64,000 nt of DNA from Rhodoblastus sp963748385 (GTDB taxonomy: Bacteria; Pseudomonadota; Alphaproteobacteria; Rhizobiales; Beijerinckiaceae): contig CAVVIQ010000020.1 of NCBI GenBank assembly GCA_963748385.1, positions 372,001 to 436,000 of the forward strand. Direction: 5' to 3'. Positions 53,041 through 61,560 of the stretch are shown one piece after another; position 1 is the stretch's first letter; every line of letters starts with the position of its first letter. Below the pieces are notes generated by a model. The model had not been told where the DNA came from. It was given only the letters and a program-made list of their open reading frames with translations, and did no database searches. The translations under genes were made by a program, and so were the position numbers.

Positions 53041-53839
53041 ATGGGCCTCCTGCCGGAATTGACGAGGAAGAAATCGAGCGCTACGCCCGCCATATCGTGC
53101 TGCGCGACATCGGCGGCGCCGGCCAGCGCAAGCTCAAGGCGGCCAGGGTTTGCGTCGTCGGCGCCGGCGGGCTCGGCGCGCCGCTGCTGCTCTATCTGGC
53201 GGCGGCGGGCGTCGGCGAAATCCATGTGGTCGACGACGACGCGGTGTCGGCCTCCAATCTCCAGCGCCAGGTTCTGTTCGGCGAAAAAGACATCGGCCGG
53301 CCCAAGGTCGAGGCGGCGGCGGAGGTTTTGCGCCAGCTCAACCCGCATGTGTGCGTCATCGGCCATAAAACGCGCCTCGACGCCGACAATGCGCGCGCGT
53401 TGATCGACGGCTGCGACGTCGTCGCCGACGGCTCGGACAATTTCGACACCCGCTATATCGTCTCCGACGCCTGTTTTTATGCGAAAAAACCGCTGGTGAC
53501 GGCGGCGGTCGGCCCCTTCGACGGCTCGCTGACCACGCTGAAACCTTATGAGACCGGGCCGGACGGCCTGCCCAATCCGACCTATCGCTGCCTGTTCCCG
53601 AAAAACCGCCGCCGGGCGGCATGCCGACCTGCGCCGAGACCGGCGTGCTCGGGGCTTTGACCGGCATGGTCGGCGCGCTGATGGCGCTCGAAGTGATTCG
53701 CGAGATCGTCGGCTTCGGCCAGTCGATGGTGGGACGGCTGGCTTTGTTCGACCTGATGACCATGCGCTTCGAGACCATCTCTTACGGTTGGGACGAGGAC
53801 AATCCGCTCAAGGCCGGGGCGCGGCGAAGCGCTGAATAG
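53041..53839 (+). pseudogene. moeB: ThiF/MoeB-family adenylyltransferase, two frameshifts
   Basis: From ATG 53041 the protein begins GLLPELTEEE after one missing base at about 53061-53065, then runs through the nucleotide-binding GAGGLGAPLLLYLAAAGV, SASNLQRQVLFGEKDIG and DGSDNFDTRYIVSDAC. A second missing base at about 53596-53602, in TTCCCGAAAAA, moves the frame again. The C-terminus with PTCAETGVLGALTGMVGALMALEVIR is the normal MoeB end. Both shifts are in or beside short homopolymers. MoeB adenylates the C-terminus of MoaD in molybdopterin synthesis; a ThiF role is possible. Total about 260 residues. Confidence 0.85.
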
Positions 53840-53960
53840 CAACGATGGGGCGACAGGAGAGCGATCGCCAGCAAAGCCGCGTCCTGCGCAGCATTTCGCG
53901 CTCGTGTGGCCAAACTGTTGCGTTCCAGCCACACGCAGATGAAAGCACGTGAATTGCGCA

Positions 53961-53989
53961 AATCACCGATGAAAAATCCGGTGATTTTC
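53961..53989 (+). terminator. possible terminator after moeB
   Basis: ATCACCG / CGGTGAT, a 7-bp stem with a 10-base loop, is followed by TTTTC. The stem is AT-rich and the T-run short, so this is only moderately convincing. Confidence 0.45.
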
Positions 53990-54047
53990 TCTAGTTTCCG
54001 AGTTCGAACAGTTTCGCGAAAAATCGCTGAAAAAAACGGAGACAGAC

Positions 54048-54827
54048 ATGCGCAAGATTTGCTTTCAGGCGTCGCCTTCGCGGCGCTCGCCGGTCAGGCC
54101 CTTGCGGCCGACCTTCCGTCGACCAAGAGGCGCCGGTCTATGCTGCGCCCGCTTTCACCTGGACCGGCTTTTATCTCGGCGCCAATGTCGGGATCGGGAC
54201 TGGCAATTCGAACTGGTCGGACATTTTCGTTCCGTCGGACACAGACAGAACCTTCCTATGACGTTCGCGCAGCATAGCATGACTGGCGCAATTGGCGGCT
54301 TGCAGGCTGGCTATAATTATCAGGTCGGCAACTTCGTTCTCGGCGGCGAATTCAGCGTCGACTTAGCTGGCATCGACGGCCAAGCCTCTTGTTTGGGTAA
54401 CTACGGCGACATCACCGCTCAATGCGCCAACAAGATCGACGGGGTACTCGATCTGACGGCGCGTTTGGGGTTCACGCCTCTTGACCGCCTGCTGGTTTAT
54501 GTGCGCGGCGGCGCCGCCTACGCCTGGGGGTCGGCCCAGCCGAAGAACGAAGTTTACATGCCCGATCCCACTTACTATTGGTTGCCCGGATACAATTGCA
54601 GCAACCTTGATCGTTGGGGCTATGTGATCGGAGCAGGAACGGAATACGCCATAACCGATCACTGGACGTTGGGCTTCGACTATAAGTATAGCGATTTTGG
54701 AGCTCAGACTTAGAACTTCAATCCGGTGTCCTACGTTATCAATACATGGGCAGCGCCGCCTTTCAGCGCGCGAGTCACCGAAAACAATGTTCAGAGCGTG
54801 ACGGTCAAGGCTAACTACAAATTCTAA
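54048..54827 (+). pseudogene. outer-membrane beta-barrel (Omp25/Omp31-like), degenerate
   Basis: Pieces of one protein are spread over three frames. The signal peptide ends ALAADLPST, then comes AFTWTGFYLGANVGIGTGNSNWS in another frame, then TGAIGGLQAGYNYQVGNFVLGGEFS through KIDGVLDLTARLGFTPLDRLLVYVRGGAAYAWG and YAITDHWTLGFDYKYSDFG. The last frame contains an in-frame TAG at 54711-54713 but reads on to the family end VKANYKF and stop at 54827. GFYxGxNxG and the KYSDFG-to-KVKANYKF end are typical of the rhizobial Omp25/31 immunogenic porins. Several shifts plus a stop point to a true pseudogene or a poorly sequenced stretch. A strong terminator follows. Confidence 0.75.
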
Positions 54828-54848
54828 CGATCGCGCAGCATGAAAATT

Positions 54849-54877
54849 GGCTCACCCTCGTGGTGGGCCTTTTTTTT
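54849..54877 (+). terminator. terminator after outer-membrane gene
   Basis: GGCTCACC / GGTGGGCC, an 8-bp stem with one G-T pair and a 5-base loop, followed by eight T. A clean terminator suggests the gene above was once a normal transcription unit. Confidence 0.85.
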
Positions 54878-55391
54878 GAGCGTCTCCAGTGGCCTGACCT
54901 TCGTGGCGCATTCGACACTCTCGATAGGCACAGCCTCGTCCTAGTGTCTCCCGCTGTCTCTTATTGATTTGCGGCTGACGGTATCGACTTGTGAGAGAGG
55001 CAGGCGGAGAAAAACCCCGCTTTCCTCCGGAAACAGTCTCCTTCCCAAGCCTCGCGGTGGGACCGGGCGTTGCACGCCGAAGCCGACCTTCGAAATTTCT
55101 TCGCAACGTCCGCAGCAACGAGAGGGGTCGGCTTATCGCCGGCCCTTTATTTCTTTCGTTGCGACCAATTCGCGCCTTCGGGAAGGGCGGGACGCAAGGA
55201 GGCATCGGCCTTTCGAAACAATCCCGTCACGCAAACCATGACGGCTTTCCTCGGCCGAACCGGCCCAAAAGTGAATTTCGCTTCCTGCCCAACTATGGCG
55301 CCCATCGCTGGGAGCGCCGCGTCGTATTTCCAGCGCAAAGAGCGAAGGGAGAGGGGATGGAGGGCGCCCGCGACACGGTCGCGGGGAAAAA
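54878..55391. other. 514-bp region without a convincing gene
   Basis: Several overlapping open frames exist on both strands, but none has a ribosome-binding site, a family signature or protein-like composition. The stretch is flanked by a terminator and the end of the ridA gene. No repeats or RNA folds were noticed. Confidence 0.5.
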
Positions 55392-55745
55392 TTAAATCGC
55401 CGCGACCACCGCGATCTCGACCTTGAATTCAGGGGCCACGAGCTTGGCTTGAACCGTCGCGCGAGCGGGGGTCGCGCCTTCGATCACCCAGCCGTCCCAG
55501 ACCGAGTTCATCTCGGAGAAGGTGGCGATATCGGCGAGATAGATGGTCGCCATCATGATCCTGGTCTTGTCCGTGCCGGCCTCGGCGAGCAGGGCGTCGA
55601 TCTGAGCCAGCACTTCCGCTGTCTGTTCGCGCACCGAGCGGCCGGCCGCCTTTTCCGCCACCTGGCCGGCGAGATAGACCAGATCGCCGCGGATCACGCC
55701 CTGGCTCATGCGCTTGCCGGGCTTCAGTCGTTTCACGTCGGTCAT
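55392..55745 (-). CDS. RidA (YjgF/YER057c/UK114) family enamine/imine deaminase
   Basis: 117 residues with the small trimeric RidA fold. GDLVYLAGQVAEKAAG, AEVLAQIDALLAEAGTDKTRIMMATIYLADI and ATPARATVQAKLVAPEFKVEIAVVA are family blocks; the arginine in PARATVQAKL holds the carboxylate of 2-aminoacrylate or other imines. It should detoxify reactive enamines made by PLP enzymes. ATG 55745 gives the typical length. UPF0114 lies 50 bp upstream on the same strand. Confidence 0.9.
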   Translation of the reverse strand: MTDVKRLKPGKRMSQGVIRGDLVYLAGQVAEKAAGRSVREQTAEVLAQIDALLAEAGTDKTRIMMATIYLADIATFSEMNSVWDGWVIEGATPARATVQAKLVAPEFKVEIAVVAAI

Positions 55746-55795
55746 GTTTGTTCCTTGAGTAGGGGAGGCTCCAGCGCCTTCCTTACACGCAAGTC

Positions 55796-56332
55796 TCAAT
55801 GCCCGCCATCTTCCGTTTTGGCGCTCGCACGGCCGGAAATGCGGTCGGTCAGCGCCAGCATGACGGCCGACAGAACGAAGGCCAGATGGATGCCGACGGT
55901 CCAGGCGACATTGCGCTCGCTCTGGTTGGCGAGGTCCATGAAGACGCGCAGGGTCTGGATCGCCGAAATGGCGACGATCGAGGACATGAGTTTGAGCTTC
56001 AGCCCGCCGAAGTCGATCTTGGTCAGCCAGGCTGGCCGGCTGGGGTCGCCGTCGTCGGCGACCTGGGACACGAAATTCTCGAAGCCGGAAAAGATCACCA
56101 GCACCACCAGCGACGAGGTCAACGTCAGGTCGATCAGGCCAAGCGTGTCGAGCACCACCGAGGATTCGCTGGACGAAACGGCGTCACGGACGAGATGGAG
56201 GACATGTTGCCCGGCCTTGAGCATGAGGATGAACACGCAGAAAGCCAGGGCGACATAAAAGGGCGCCAGCAGCCATCGGCTGGCGAACAGCACGCGCTGG
56301 ATCAGGAGTTCAATTCTTTGTCTCAGCCTCAT
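55796..56332 (-). CDS. UPF0114 (YqhA/TIGR00645) membrane protein
   Basis: 178 residues with about four hydrophobic helices. FASRWLLAPFYVALAFCVFILMLKAG, LIDLTLTSSLVVLVIFSGFENFVSQ and LKLKLMSSIVAISAIQTLRVFMDL are the signatures of the TIGR00645 family. Function unknown. It is between msrA and ridA on the same strand. Confidence 0.9.
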   Translation of the reverse strand: MRLRQRIELLIQRVLFASRWLLAPFYVALAFCVFILMLKAGQHVLHLVRDAVSSSESSVVLDTLGLIDLTLTSSLVVLVIFSGFENFVSQVADDGDPSRPAWLTKIDFGGLKLKLMSSIVAISAIQTLRVFMDLANQSERNVAWTVGIHLAFVLSAVMLALTDRISGRASAKTEDGGH

Positions 56333-56362
56333 GCCCCGCTTCTCCCGCCCCGTCCTTCTCGG

Positions 56363-57010
56363 TCAGAGGACGCCGACAGGGCAGGCGACGCCGCTTCCGC
56401 CCAGGCCGCAATAGCCTCCCGGATTCCTGGCAAGATATTGCTGATGATAGCCTTCAGCAAAATAAAATGCGCCCGCCGGACCAATCTCCGTGGTGATCGC
56501 GCCGAGGCCATGGGCGGAGAGCGCCTGCTGATAAAGTTCTTTCGAGCTTTCCGCCGCCTTCTGCTGGGCGTCGCTCGTCGTATAGATCGCGGAACGATAT
56601 TGCGTGCCGGTGTCGGCGCCTTGCCGCATGCCCTGGGTGGGGTCGTGCAATTCCCAGAACAGGGCGAGCAGCCGCGCCAATTCGATTTTTTGGGGATCGT
56701 AGACCACCTGGACCACTTCCGTATGGCCGGTCATGCCGGAACAGACCTCCTCATAAGTCGGATTCTGGGTCGAGCCGCCGGCATAGCCGACCGCGGTGAC
56801 GTGAACGCCCTCGCCGGCCTGCCAGAATTTGCGCTCCGCGCCCCAGAAACAGCCCATGCCGAACAGAATGCGCTCCAGGCCGGGCGGATAAGGCGGGGAA
56901 AGCTTGCGGCCATTGACGAAATGGGTCGCGGCGGTCGGGATCGGATCGGAACGGCCGGGCAAGGCTTCCGCCGGGGTCGGGATTTCCAGCTTTTTGCGTG
57001 AGAACAGCAT
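56363..57010 (-). CDS. msrA: peptide methionine sulfoxide reductase MsrA
   Basis: 215 residues. ILFGMGCFWGAERKFWQ holds the catalytic cysteine, YAGGSTQNPTYEEVCSG and GHTEVVQVVYDP are substrate-binding, and EGYHQQYL is the late motif. Resolving cysteines lie in GGYCGLGGSGVACPVG. An extra N-terminal 40 residues precede the core, as in other alphaproteobacterial MsrA. It repairs oxidised methionine with thioredoxin. It is divergent from a LysR regulator with a 105-bp gap and may be its target. Confidence 0.95.
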   Translation of the reverse strand: MLFSRKKLEIPTPAEALPGRSDPIPTAATHFVNGRKLSPPYPPGLERILFGMGCFWGAERKFWQAGEGVHVTAVGYAGGSTQNPTYEEVCSGMTGHTEVVQVVYDPQKIELARLLALFWELHDPTQGMRQGADTGTQYRSAIYTTSDAQQKAAESSKELYQQALSAHGLGAITTEIGPAGAFYFAEGYHQQYLARNPGGYCGLGGSGVACPVGVL

Positions 57011-57115
57011 GACGCGCCTCCGGGGCAGGCCATGGATTTGGGGATCGAAAAGGGAATTGGCGAGGCTTTCTGCGAATTTTCCCTTATAAACAATGGGAAT
57101 GGAAGCGGGGTTGGA

Positions 57116-58006
57116 ATGGACTGGGACAAGCTGCGGGTTTTTCACGCCGTCGCCGCCGCCGGCTCCTTCACCCATGCGGGCGAGGCCCTGCGCCTGAGCC
57201 AGTCGGCGATCAGCCGCCAGATCGGCGCGCTGGAACAGAATCTGAAAACGCCCTTGTTTCATCGTCACGCGCGGGGGCTGCTGCTCACCGAACAGGGCGA
57301 AATCCTGTTTCGTACGGTGCAGGAGGTGTTCAGCAAGCTCGAAAGCGCGCGCGTGCGCCTGTCGGACGCCCGCGACAAGCCGCACGGCCTGCTCCGGGTG
57401 ACCGCGAACACCGGCTTCGGCACGGTATGGCTGGCGCCGCGGCTTGCCGAATTCCGCGAGCTTTATCCCGATATTGAGCTTGAGGTCATCCTGACCGACG
57501 ACGAACTTGACCTTTCCATGCGCGAGGCCGATGTCGCCTTGAGGTTGTGGGAGCCCAAGCAGGGCGACCTCATCCGCCGCCGCCTGTTCACGCTCCATTT
57601 TTCCGCTTACGCCTCGCCCGCCTATCTGCACCAGTTCGGGACGCCGCGCCGCGTCGAGGATCTCGACGCCCATCGCCTCGTCGCCTTCAGCGTGACCGGC
57701 CCGGATTATCTGCGCAATCTCAATCTCCTGCTCACGGTCGGGCGCGACGCGCGCAGCCCGCGCAAGCCGGTGCTGGCGATCAACAATCTTTTCGCCCTGA
57801 CGCGCGCGGTGGAAAAGGGCGCCGGCGTCGGCGTGCTGCCGGATTACGTCATCGCCGAAAATTCGCCCTTGACGCGGATCGACCTCGATCTGGACATGCC
57901 TTTGTTCGACTGCTGGCTCGCTTATCCCGAGGAAATGAAATCGGTCGCAAGGGTCCAGGCCTTGCGCGATTTCCTCGTCGCCAACGCCCCCGCCTGGCGT
58001 CATTGA
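57116..58006 (+). CDS. LysR-family transcriptional regulator
   Basis: 296 residues. The first 60 hold the winged helix-turn-helix (KLRVFHAVAAAGSFTHAGEALRLSQSAISRQIGALEQNL), the rest is the two-lobe effector domain with GLLRVTANTGFGTVWLAPRLAEF and the closing LLPDYVIAENSPL. It is divergent from msrA, as LysR proteins often are from their targets, and is followed 10 bp later by the GDCCVxC gene. Effector unknown, though an oxidative-stress link is suggested by context. Confidence 0.93.
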   Translation: MDWDKLRVFHAVAAAGSFTHAGEALRLSQSAISRQIGALEQNLKTPLFHRHARGLLLTEQGEILFRTVQEVFSKLESARVRLSDARDKPHGLLRVTANTGFGTVWLAPRLAEFRELYPDIELEVILTDDELDLSMREADVALRLWEPKQGDLIRRRLFTLHFSAYASPAYLHQFGTPRRVEDLDAHRLVAFSVTGPDYLRNLNLLLTVGRDARSPRKPVLAINNLFALTRAVEKGAGVGVLPDYVIAENSPLTRIDLDLDMPLFDCWLAYPEEMKSVARVQALRDFLVANAPAWRH

Positions 58007-58016
58007 AAGAGGAGCG

Positions 58017-58274
58017 ATGATTCTTTCCGCCACCATCACCTGCCCGCATTGCGGCCACAAGGCGCGCGAGGACATGCCGACCGACGCCTGCGTTCATTTC
58101 TATCAATGCAAAAGCTGCGGCGCGCTGCTCAAGCCCAAGGGTGGCGACTGCTGCGTCTTCTGCTCTTATGGCGACGCGCCCTGTCCGCCGGTTCAGGCGG
58201 CGCGCTCCGAAATCAGCTGTTGCGGCTCGGCGATGCGGGCGCGCTTCAGAAGCGAAGAGGAGGCCGGAGGCTGA
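58017..58274 (+). CDS. GDCCVxC domain protein, small Cys-rich
   Basis: 85 residues with a CxxC pair (CPHCGHKA), a second CxxC (CKSCGALLKP) and the name-giving GDCCVFCSYG, then ISCCG near the end: ten or more cysteines in a small protein. The first two pairs look like a zinc ribbon; the vicinal Cys pair in GDCCVFC suggests redox or soft-metal chemistry, and some relatives are selenoproteins. Function unknown. It is 10 bp after LysR and overlaps the next regulator gene. Confidence 0.85.
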   Translation: MILSATITCPHCGHKAREDMPTDACVHFYQCKSCGALLKPKGGDCCVFCSYGDAPCPPVQAARSEISCCGSAMRARFRSEEEAGG

Positions 58275-58944
58275 ACGAGGAGCAGGCGCCTTCCTGGCTT
58301 GAAAATTTTACGCAGCTCGCCCGGCTCGACGGCGCGACGCGGAAAGCCTTGGCGCGGCTGCCCGAATGGCGGGCGGGGCGGGGAAGGGAGCTTTTCGCGC
58401 CGGGCGCGGCCTGCCAGGGTTTTCTCCTGCTGCTCGAAGGGCGGGTCCGTGTCGGCGTCACGGCGGAAAACGGCCGCCGTCTGCTGCTCTACCGCGTGGC
58501 GCCGGGACAGACCTGCGTCCAGACCACGCTCTGCCTGATGGGCGGGCTGGAATATAGCGCCGAGGGGGTCGCCGAGACCGATCTGCGTTTCGTTCTTGTC
58601 CCTCCGCCCCTGTTCGAGCGGCTCTTGCGCGAACTCGCCGGATTTCGCCCGTTTCGTCTTCGAGCGTTTTGGCGCGCGGCTGGCGGAGATGACGCGGCTG
58701 ATCGAAACCATCGCCTTCCTGCGGGTGGACGCGCGGCTGGCCGCCGCGCTGCTCACCCGCGCCGATTCTCAGGGCGAAGCTGACGGCGACCCACCAGGAG
58801 CTTGCCGAGGATATTGGCGCGGCGCGCGAGGTGGTCAGCCGCCAGCTCGCCGCGTTCCAACGCGGCGGCCTGTTGCGTCTGGCGCGCGGGCGAATAAGCC
58901 TGGCCGATCGCGCGGGCCTCGCCGATCTCGCCTGTGTGATCTAA
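58271..58944 (+). pseudogene. Crp/Fnr-family transcriptional regulator, two frameshifts
   Basis: The first frame holds a cyclic-nucleotide-type sensor domain (LFAPGAACQGFLLLLEGRVRVG, YRVAPGQTCVQTTLCLMGG) and moves to a second frame at about 58641-58646 (FVFERFGARLAEMTRLIE, the dimerisation helix), then to a third at about 58762-58775. The third encodes the DNA-binding end (ATHQELAEDIGAAREVVSRQLAAFQRGGLL). Its recognition helix RExxSR has the Arg/Glu of CRP and the Glu/Ser-Arg of FNR. The start is uncertain: a CTG at 58271 overlapping the upstream stop is the only obvious candidate, and no ATG fits. The gene end lies inside a matching palindrome. Confidence 0.82.
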
Positions 58945-58950
58945 ATCACC
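58935..58950 (+). promoter_or_regulatory. CRP/FNR-type palindromic operator
   Basis: GTGAT-CTAA-ATCAC at 58936-58949 is a perfect inverted repeat; read one base wider it is TGTGA-N6-TCACC, nine of ten CRP-consensus bases. The stop codon of the Crp/Fnr gene (58942-58944) lies inside it, and the DUF2892 start is about 80 bp downstream. A second palindrome, TTTTACGTAAAA, follows at 58954-58965. Confidence 0.7.
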
Positions 58951-59029
58951 GACTTTTACGTAAAAACGCCCGAGTCTCGCCGCGACGTCCGCGACGTCGC
59001 TTCTCTTTCTCGAACTCCAGGAGATTTCC

Positions 59030-59218
59030 ATGACCGCCAATGTCGGAACGATCGACCGCATCCTGCGCATCGTCGTCGGCCTCGTCCTCATCGCTCTGGT
59101 CTTCGTCGGCCCGAAAACGCCCTGGGGCTGGATCGGCGTGGTCCCGCTGCTCACCGGCCTCGTTCGCTTCTGCCCGGCCTATACTTTGCTGGGCCTGAAC
59201 AGCTGCGCCCGGAAATAG
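59030..59218 (+). CDS. DUF2892 small membrane protein
   Basis: 62 residues: NVGTIDRILRIVVGLVLIALVFVG, then a glycine-rich turn, then GVVPLLTGLVRFCPAYTLLGLNSC. Two hydrophobic helices and a CPxY...C ending are the mark of DUF2892 (YgaP-type membrane segment), which is often fused to rhodanese or found with sulfur or metal genes. The paired cysteines suggest thiol or metal chemistry at the membrane. A CRP/FNR-type site lies upstream, and GGAG precedes the ATG. Confidence 0.88.
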   Translation: MTANVGTIDRILRIVVGLVLIALVFVGPKTPWGWIGVVPLLTGLVRFCPAYTLLGLNSCARK

Positions 59219-59221
59219 GCA

Positions 59222-60178
59222 TCACACCACGTCGTCGGGGGCGAGGGCGCAGGCGCGGTCCGGGTCGATCTCGATCTGGACCGTGGCGTGATTGATGCGG
59301 AATTTTTGCGCCAGATCGGCGGCGAGATCGTGCAGAAAGCCGTCGCCCGGATGGCCGCCGGGCATGACCAGATGGCAGGTGAGCGCGATTTCGGTCGTGC
59401 TCATCGGCCAGACGTGAAGGTCATGCAGCCCCGCGACGCCGGCGCGCCCGCATAGAAAAGCGCGCACCCGGTCCGGGTCGATATGATCGGGCGCCGCCGC
59501 TATCGACATGGCGAAAGCTTCGCGCAGCAGGCCCCAGGTTCCCCACAGGATCACGGCGTTGATTCCCAGACTGACCATGGGGTCCAGCCAGAACCATCCC
59601 GTCAGCAGGATCAGCAGACCGGCGACGACCACGCCGGCCGAAACAAAAGCGTCCGAGGCCATGTGAAGGAACGCGGCGCGCAGGTTGATGTCGTCCTTGC
59701 CCGAGGCGAACAGCCAGGCGGTGAGACCATTGATGACGACGCCAAGGGCGGCCACGATCATGATGGTCTTGCCCGCCACCGGCTCCGGCGCGAACAGGCG
59801 CAAAATCGCCTCCCAGGAGATCGCCCCGACCGCGACCAGCAGGAAAACGGCGTTGAACAGGGCGGCAAGAATCGAGGACCCGAGCAGGCCATAGGAAAAG
59901 CGGGGCGTCGGCGGGCGCTTGACCATTTCGCTCGCCAGCCAGGCGAGGCCGAGGCCGAGCGCGTCGCTCAAATTATGTCCGGCGTCGGCGAGCAAAGCCG
60001 TGGAATTGCCCAGCACGCCATAGACGACTTCGGCGACGATGAAGGCGAGGTTGAGGGCGATGCCGATGGCGAAGGCGCGGCCGAAACCGGCCGGCGCGTG
60101 AACATGACCCGTGCGATCGTGGCCGGCGTGGCCGTGATTGTCATGCCCGTGATGGCGGTGGCCGTGGTCGCCGCTCAT
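59222..60178 (-). CDS. cation diffusion facilitator (CzcD/ZitB-type) exporter
   Basis: 318 residues. The N-terminus is His-rich (HGHRHHGHDNHGHAGHDRTGHVH), a metal buffer. Six helices include SLGINAV and the metal-site helices NSTALLADAGHNLSDALGLGLAWLA and LHMASDAFVSAGVVVAG, with HxxxD pairs, and a soluble C-terminal domain with HDLHVWPMS. It exports Zn(II) or Co(II)/Cd(II) out of the cytoplasm. ATG 60178 keeps the His region; an earlier Met adds little. It converges with DUF2892. Confidence 0.94.
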   Translation of the reverse strand: MSGDHGHRHHGHDNHGHAGHDRTGHVHAPAGFGRAFAIGIALNLAFIVAEVVYGVLGNSTALLADAGHNLSDALGLGLAWLASEMVKRPPTPRFSYGLLGSSILAALFNAVFLLVAVGAISWEAILRLFAPEPVAGKTIMIVAALGVVINGLTAWLFASGKDDINLRAAFLHMASDAFVSAGVVVAGLLILLTGWFWLDPMVSLGINAVILWGTWGLLREAFAMSIAAAPDHIDPDRVRAFLCGRAGVAGLHDLHVWPMSTTEIALTCHLVMPGGHPGDGFLHDLAADLAQKFRINHATVQIEIDPDRACALAPDDVV

Positions 60179-60295
60179 AGGTCGCGCCTCCTTTCCCCCC
60201 AAACCGGGTGTTCCCGGTTCGCGCAATGATCCGCCGAAGCCGGCGACTGCCGACTTCGGCGCGGAAAATTTTCCCGGCGGGGCGGTTTAAAGGGC

Positions 60296-60324
60296 TTGTC
60301 CCGCCGTCGCCTTGCCGCTATACA
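60296..60324 (+). promoter_or_regulatory. promoter of tRNA-Ala
   Basis: TTGTCC at 60296-60301 and TATACA at 60319-60324 with a 17-bp spacer form a good sigma-70 promoter about 60 bp before the tRNA. Confidence 0.7.
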
Positions 60325-60384
60325 CCCGCCCACGCCTTACCGTCACGCGGTTGGTCTTCCCAATGACTTGAAGAGGCGTAAATC

Positions 60385-60460
<76 letters not shown>

Positions 60461-60642
60461 AATTGATCTCACAGCAGGGCGCCGGCGGGTCGCTGGGCGC
60501 TGAAAGCGCGAAGGCTCCGCCCAGGCCGTCGCCTTTTTCGGCTGCGCTCCATCAACCTTTATTTCAATTGGAACTTTACCGCGCGGTCACAAGTTGGAAT
60601 CTTGCTAAGGCCTTCGAGTTTTGAGTTCGTTTGGAGCCCGTC

Positions 60643-61244
60643 ATGCGTGTTTTGGCTCGTCTTTTTATGATCTTTATCGCGTTTCTGTTCGCTCCGGCCG
60701 CACTGGCGCGGGTCCAGATTTCGATCGACCTGTCCGCGCAGCGGATGGAGGTGCAGGCCGCCAACGGCGAGACCTATTCCTGGCCGATCTCGTCCGCCCG
60801 CGCCGGCTATGTGACGCCGCGCGGGGTTTTCGCGCCGACCTCCATGCAGGCCATGCATTATTCGAAAAAATATCATCATTCGCCGATGCCGCATTCGATT
60901 TTCTTCCACGGCGGCTACGCCATTCATGGGACCTATGCGACGAGATCGCTGGGCCGTCCGGTGTCGCATGGCTGCGTCCGCATTTCTCCGGCCAACGCCG
61001 CCACGCTTTATTCCCTGGTTCGCGCGGAAGGCGCCACGATCACGATCACCGGTTCGCCGCCGCGCAGCCATTTTGCCGGCGAAGGGCGCCATCACCGGCA
61101 TTACGCCGCCGGTTGGCGGCATCACGGCCACAATCATGGCTATGCATCCGCCGGGGAGGCTATCACCAGCGCGTGCTGTCCTATGCCCCGGCTCCGCATA
61201 ACGCCAATGCAACCGGGATTTTCGGCCTCATCCTGAATCGTTAG
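60643..61244 (+). pseudogene. L,D-transpeptidase (YkuD domain), frameshifted near the end
   Basis: From ATG 60643 comes a signal peptide (RVLARLFMIFIAFLFAPAALA), then the YkuD domain: SRAGYVTPRGVFAPT-like substrate strand, HGGYAIHGTYATRSLG and the catalytic SHGCVRIS. The His-rich tail (HHRHYAAGWRHHGHNHG) shifts frame at about 61144-61150, and the continuation RRGGYHQRVLSYAPAPH to stop 61244 is in another frame. These enzymes form 3-3 crosslinks in peptidoglycan or anchor lipoproteins. The core is intact, so the shift affects only the tail. It ends 4 bp inside the convergent SemiSWEET gene. Confidence 0.87.
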
Positions 61245-61529
61245 CTTCGTGCCGCGCCGTCGATGACGCTGCCGTCATAACGCAGCTTCAGCACGATGAT
61301 CATCAAGTTCAGCGCAACGGTGATGGCGTTGAACAGGACGATGGAGATTGAGCCGATCAGCACGCCATAGATCAGCCACAGGGTGCAGCCGACGACGAAG
61401 GTGATCTGCGTCATCAGTAGAAATCGATCTTGCGTCACGGCTGCGCAGGATCTTGATGGCCTGTGGCGTCCAGCACAGGGTCGTCAGCGTCCCCGCGGCG
61501 AAGCCGACGAGTTCAGTTTCTGGAGTCAC
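61241..61529 (-). pseudogene. SemiSWEET-type (PQ-loop) sugar transporter, frameshifted
   Basis: The GTG at 61529 opens the first helix VGFAAGTLTTLCWTPQAIKILRSRD, with the PQ motif, up to ARSIS. One extra base at about 61417-61420 moves the frame to LMTQITFVVGCTLWLIYGVLIGSISIVLFNAITVALNLMIIVLKL, the second and third helices. Together they make the three-helix bundle of about 90 residues that dimerises to pass sugars. A single-base sequence error is the easiest explanation. Confidence 0.83.
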
Positions 61530-61560
61530 GCCATATTCCTTCGCTGATGAGGCCGGGCGC

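Noticed and set aside
53903..53934. Inverted repeat CGTGTGGC / GCCACACG
   Set aside because: An eight-base match with a 17-base loop and no T-run; could be chance or a weak operator, but nothing supports a role.
54969..55426. Several overlapping open frames of 80-134 codons
   Set aside because: They contradict one another, lack ribosome-binding sites and have Arg/Pro-rich low-complexity translations.
60461..60642. Hairpin AAGGC/GCCTT with T-run after tRNA-Ala
   Set aside because: Only five pairs with a long loop; too weak to call a terminator.
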